Shown here: in pieces, positions 5,233 through 5,774 of the stretch
How positions within the stretch are numbered: the stretch's first letter is position 1
Layout of the letters: every line of letters starts with the position of its first letter
Assembly: GCA_030840665.1 (NCBI GenBank)
Contig: JAVEEB010000497.1
Location: 1 to 5,774, forward strand
Length of the DNA: 5,774 nucleotides
From: Frankiaceae bacterium
GTDB lineage: Bacteria; Actinomycetota; Actinomycetes; JAVEEB01
Direction: 5' to 3'
Notes under the pieces: model-generated
What the model was told of the DNA's origin: nothing
Database searches by the model: none
The model's input: only the letters and a program-made list of their open reading frames with translations
Program-made: the position numbers and the translations under genes

Positions 5233-5774
5233 TCATGCGCGGCGCGCTTCCGCCGGGGCGTTGCCAGGGAGCGGCTGGCCGACCAACCGCGACAGTCGCG
5301 GGAGCTGGCCGGCCGCGTTCATCGCGAAGGCCGCCGTGACGACGCCGTCGCGCGAGAAGAGCCCCGTCGTCCGGGAGGACCCGGCGGCAGGCTCGAGCGT
5401 CAGCTCGTCGCCGTCGGCCCTCGTGCCGACGACCTGCACCCGGACGCCGTACTGGTCGGACCAGAAGTACGGGCGGCCGACCACGTCGTCGACGGGGGAG
5501 TCGCCCGCCAGCATGTTCGCGGCGACGGCGTCACCTGCGGTCACCGCGGCGGTCCAATGCGCCGAGCGTTCGTGACGGCCGGCGGCGGCCGAGAACGGCC
5601 GGGCCACGTCGCCGGCCGCGTAGACCCCCGTCACGGTGGTCCGGCCGTACCGGTCGGTGACGACACCGTCGTCGACGCTGACGCCGCTGTGCGCGAGCCA
5701 GGCCGTAGCGGGCTGAGCGCCGAGGGCGAGAACGACGAAGCCGACGGGCAGCGTTGTGCCGTCGAGCAGGTGCA
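5233..5774 (-). CDS. Ferredoxin-NAD(P)+ reductase-type FAD oxidoreductase, C-terminal part (5' end outside window)
   Basis: The frame is open to the right window edge and gives the last 179 residues of a pyridine-nucleotide-disulfide-type flavoprotein, which would be about 400 residues when complete. Visible first is DGTTLPVGFVVLALGAQPAT, the end of the NAD(P)H-binding domain with its ALGAQP turn. Next is DRYGRTTVTGVYAAGDVA, the second FAD-binding motif, whose GD contacts the FAD ribityl chain, then the AHW block. The Reductase_C domain follows, with the diagnostic PYFWSDQYGVRVQVVG. This matches reductases that pass electrons from NAD(P)H to a ferredoxin or rubredoxin serving Rieske dioxygenases or cytochromes P450. 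The stop is TGA at 5233-5235. The electron partner and oxygenase are not in the window. Family assignment is firm; the partner is unknown. Confidence 0.93.
   Translation of the reverse strand, partial: HLLDGTTLPVGFVVLALGAQPATAWLAHSGVSVDDGVVTDRYGRTTVTGVYAAGDVARPFSAAAGRHERSAHWTAAVTAGDAVAANMLAGDSPVDDVVGRPYFWSDQYGVRVQVVGTRADGDELTLEPAAGSSRTTGLFSRDGVVTAAFAMNAAGQLPRLSRLVGQPLPGNAPAEARRA

Overview
The window looks like chromosomal DNA from a high-GC actinobacterium. Base composition is strongly G+C-rich throughout, third codon positions are nearly always G or C, GTG starts are common, and the threonyl-tRNA synthetase gene is followed immediately by a HIT-family Ap4A-phosphorylase-like gene, an order known from Mycobacterium. 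I cannot name the genus. About 97% of the window is coding. There are six genes, two of them cut by the window edges; no RNA gene, insertion sequence, CRISPR array or long repeat is visible.

Left part (1-1465, plus strand): the last 293 codons of thrS (core catalytic motifs 2 and 3 plus the anticodon-binding domain) overlap by 4 bp with a 194-aa HIT protein. ThrRS makes aminoacyl-adenylate, the precursor of diadenosine polyphosphates, and this HIT branch degrades Ap4A, so the pair makes sense as a coupled unit. The mycobacterial arrangement goes on to pgsA1; here it breaks off after the HIT gene.

Middle (1462-3132, minus strand): a 556-aa EF-G-like GTPase, convergent with the HIT gene. The two stop codons share a palindromic CTAG. 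By my alignment from memory it keeps EF-G domains I (with the G' insert), II, III and V, but domain IV, the part of EF-G that enters the ribosomal A site and drives translocation, is missing and replaced by a short glycine-rich linker. Its GTPase motifs are also altered (TRLD for NKxD, DTPGD for DTPGH, no RGITI in switch I). This is the most unusual object in the window.

Right part (3213-5774, minus strand): a run transcribed right to left, consisting of the C-terminal part of a ferredoxin-NAD(P)+ reductase-type flavoprotein, a D-isomer-specific 2-hydroxyacid dehydrogenase, and a tartronate-semialdehyde-reductase-like beta-hydroxyacid dehydrogenase. The two dehydrogenases are tightly coupled (the TGA stop touches a strong GGAGGAG ribosome binding site), and both carry Arg-containing cofactor loops typical of NADP(H) preference. 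A reasonable inference is glyoxylate, hydroxypyruvate or tartronate semialdehyde being reduced to glycerate, with the flavoprotein belonging to an oxygenase or P450 electron chain whose other parts would lie beyond the right edge. The EF-G-like gene follows after an 80-bp gap and probably has its own expression signals.
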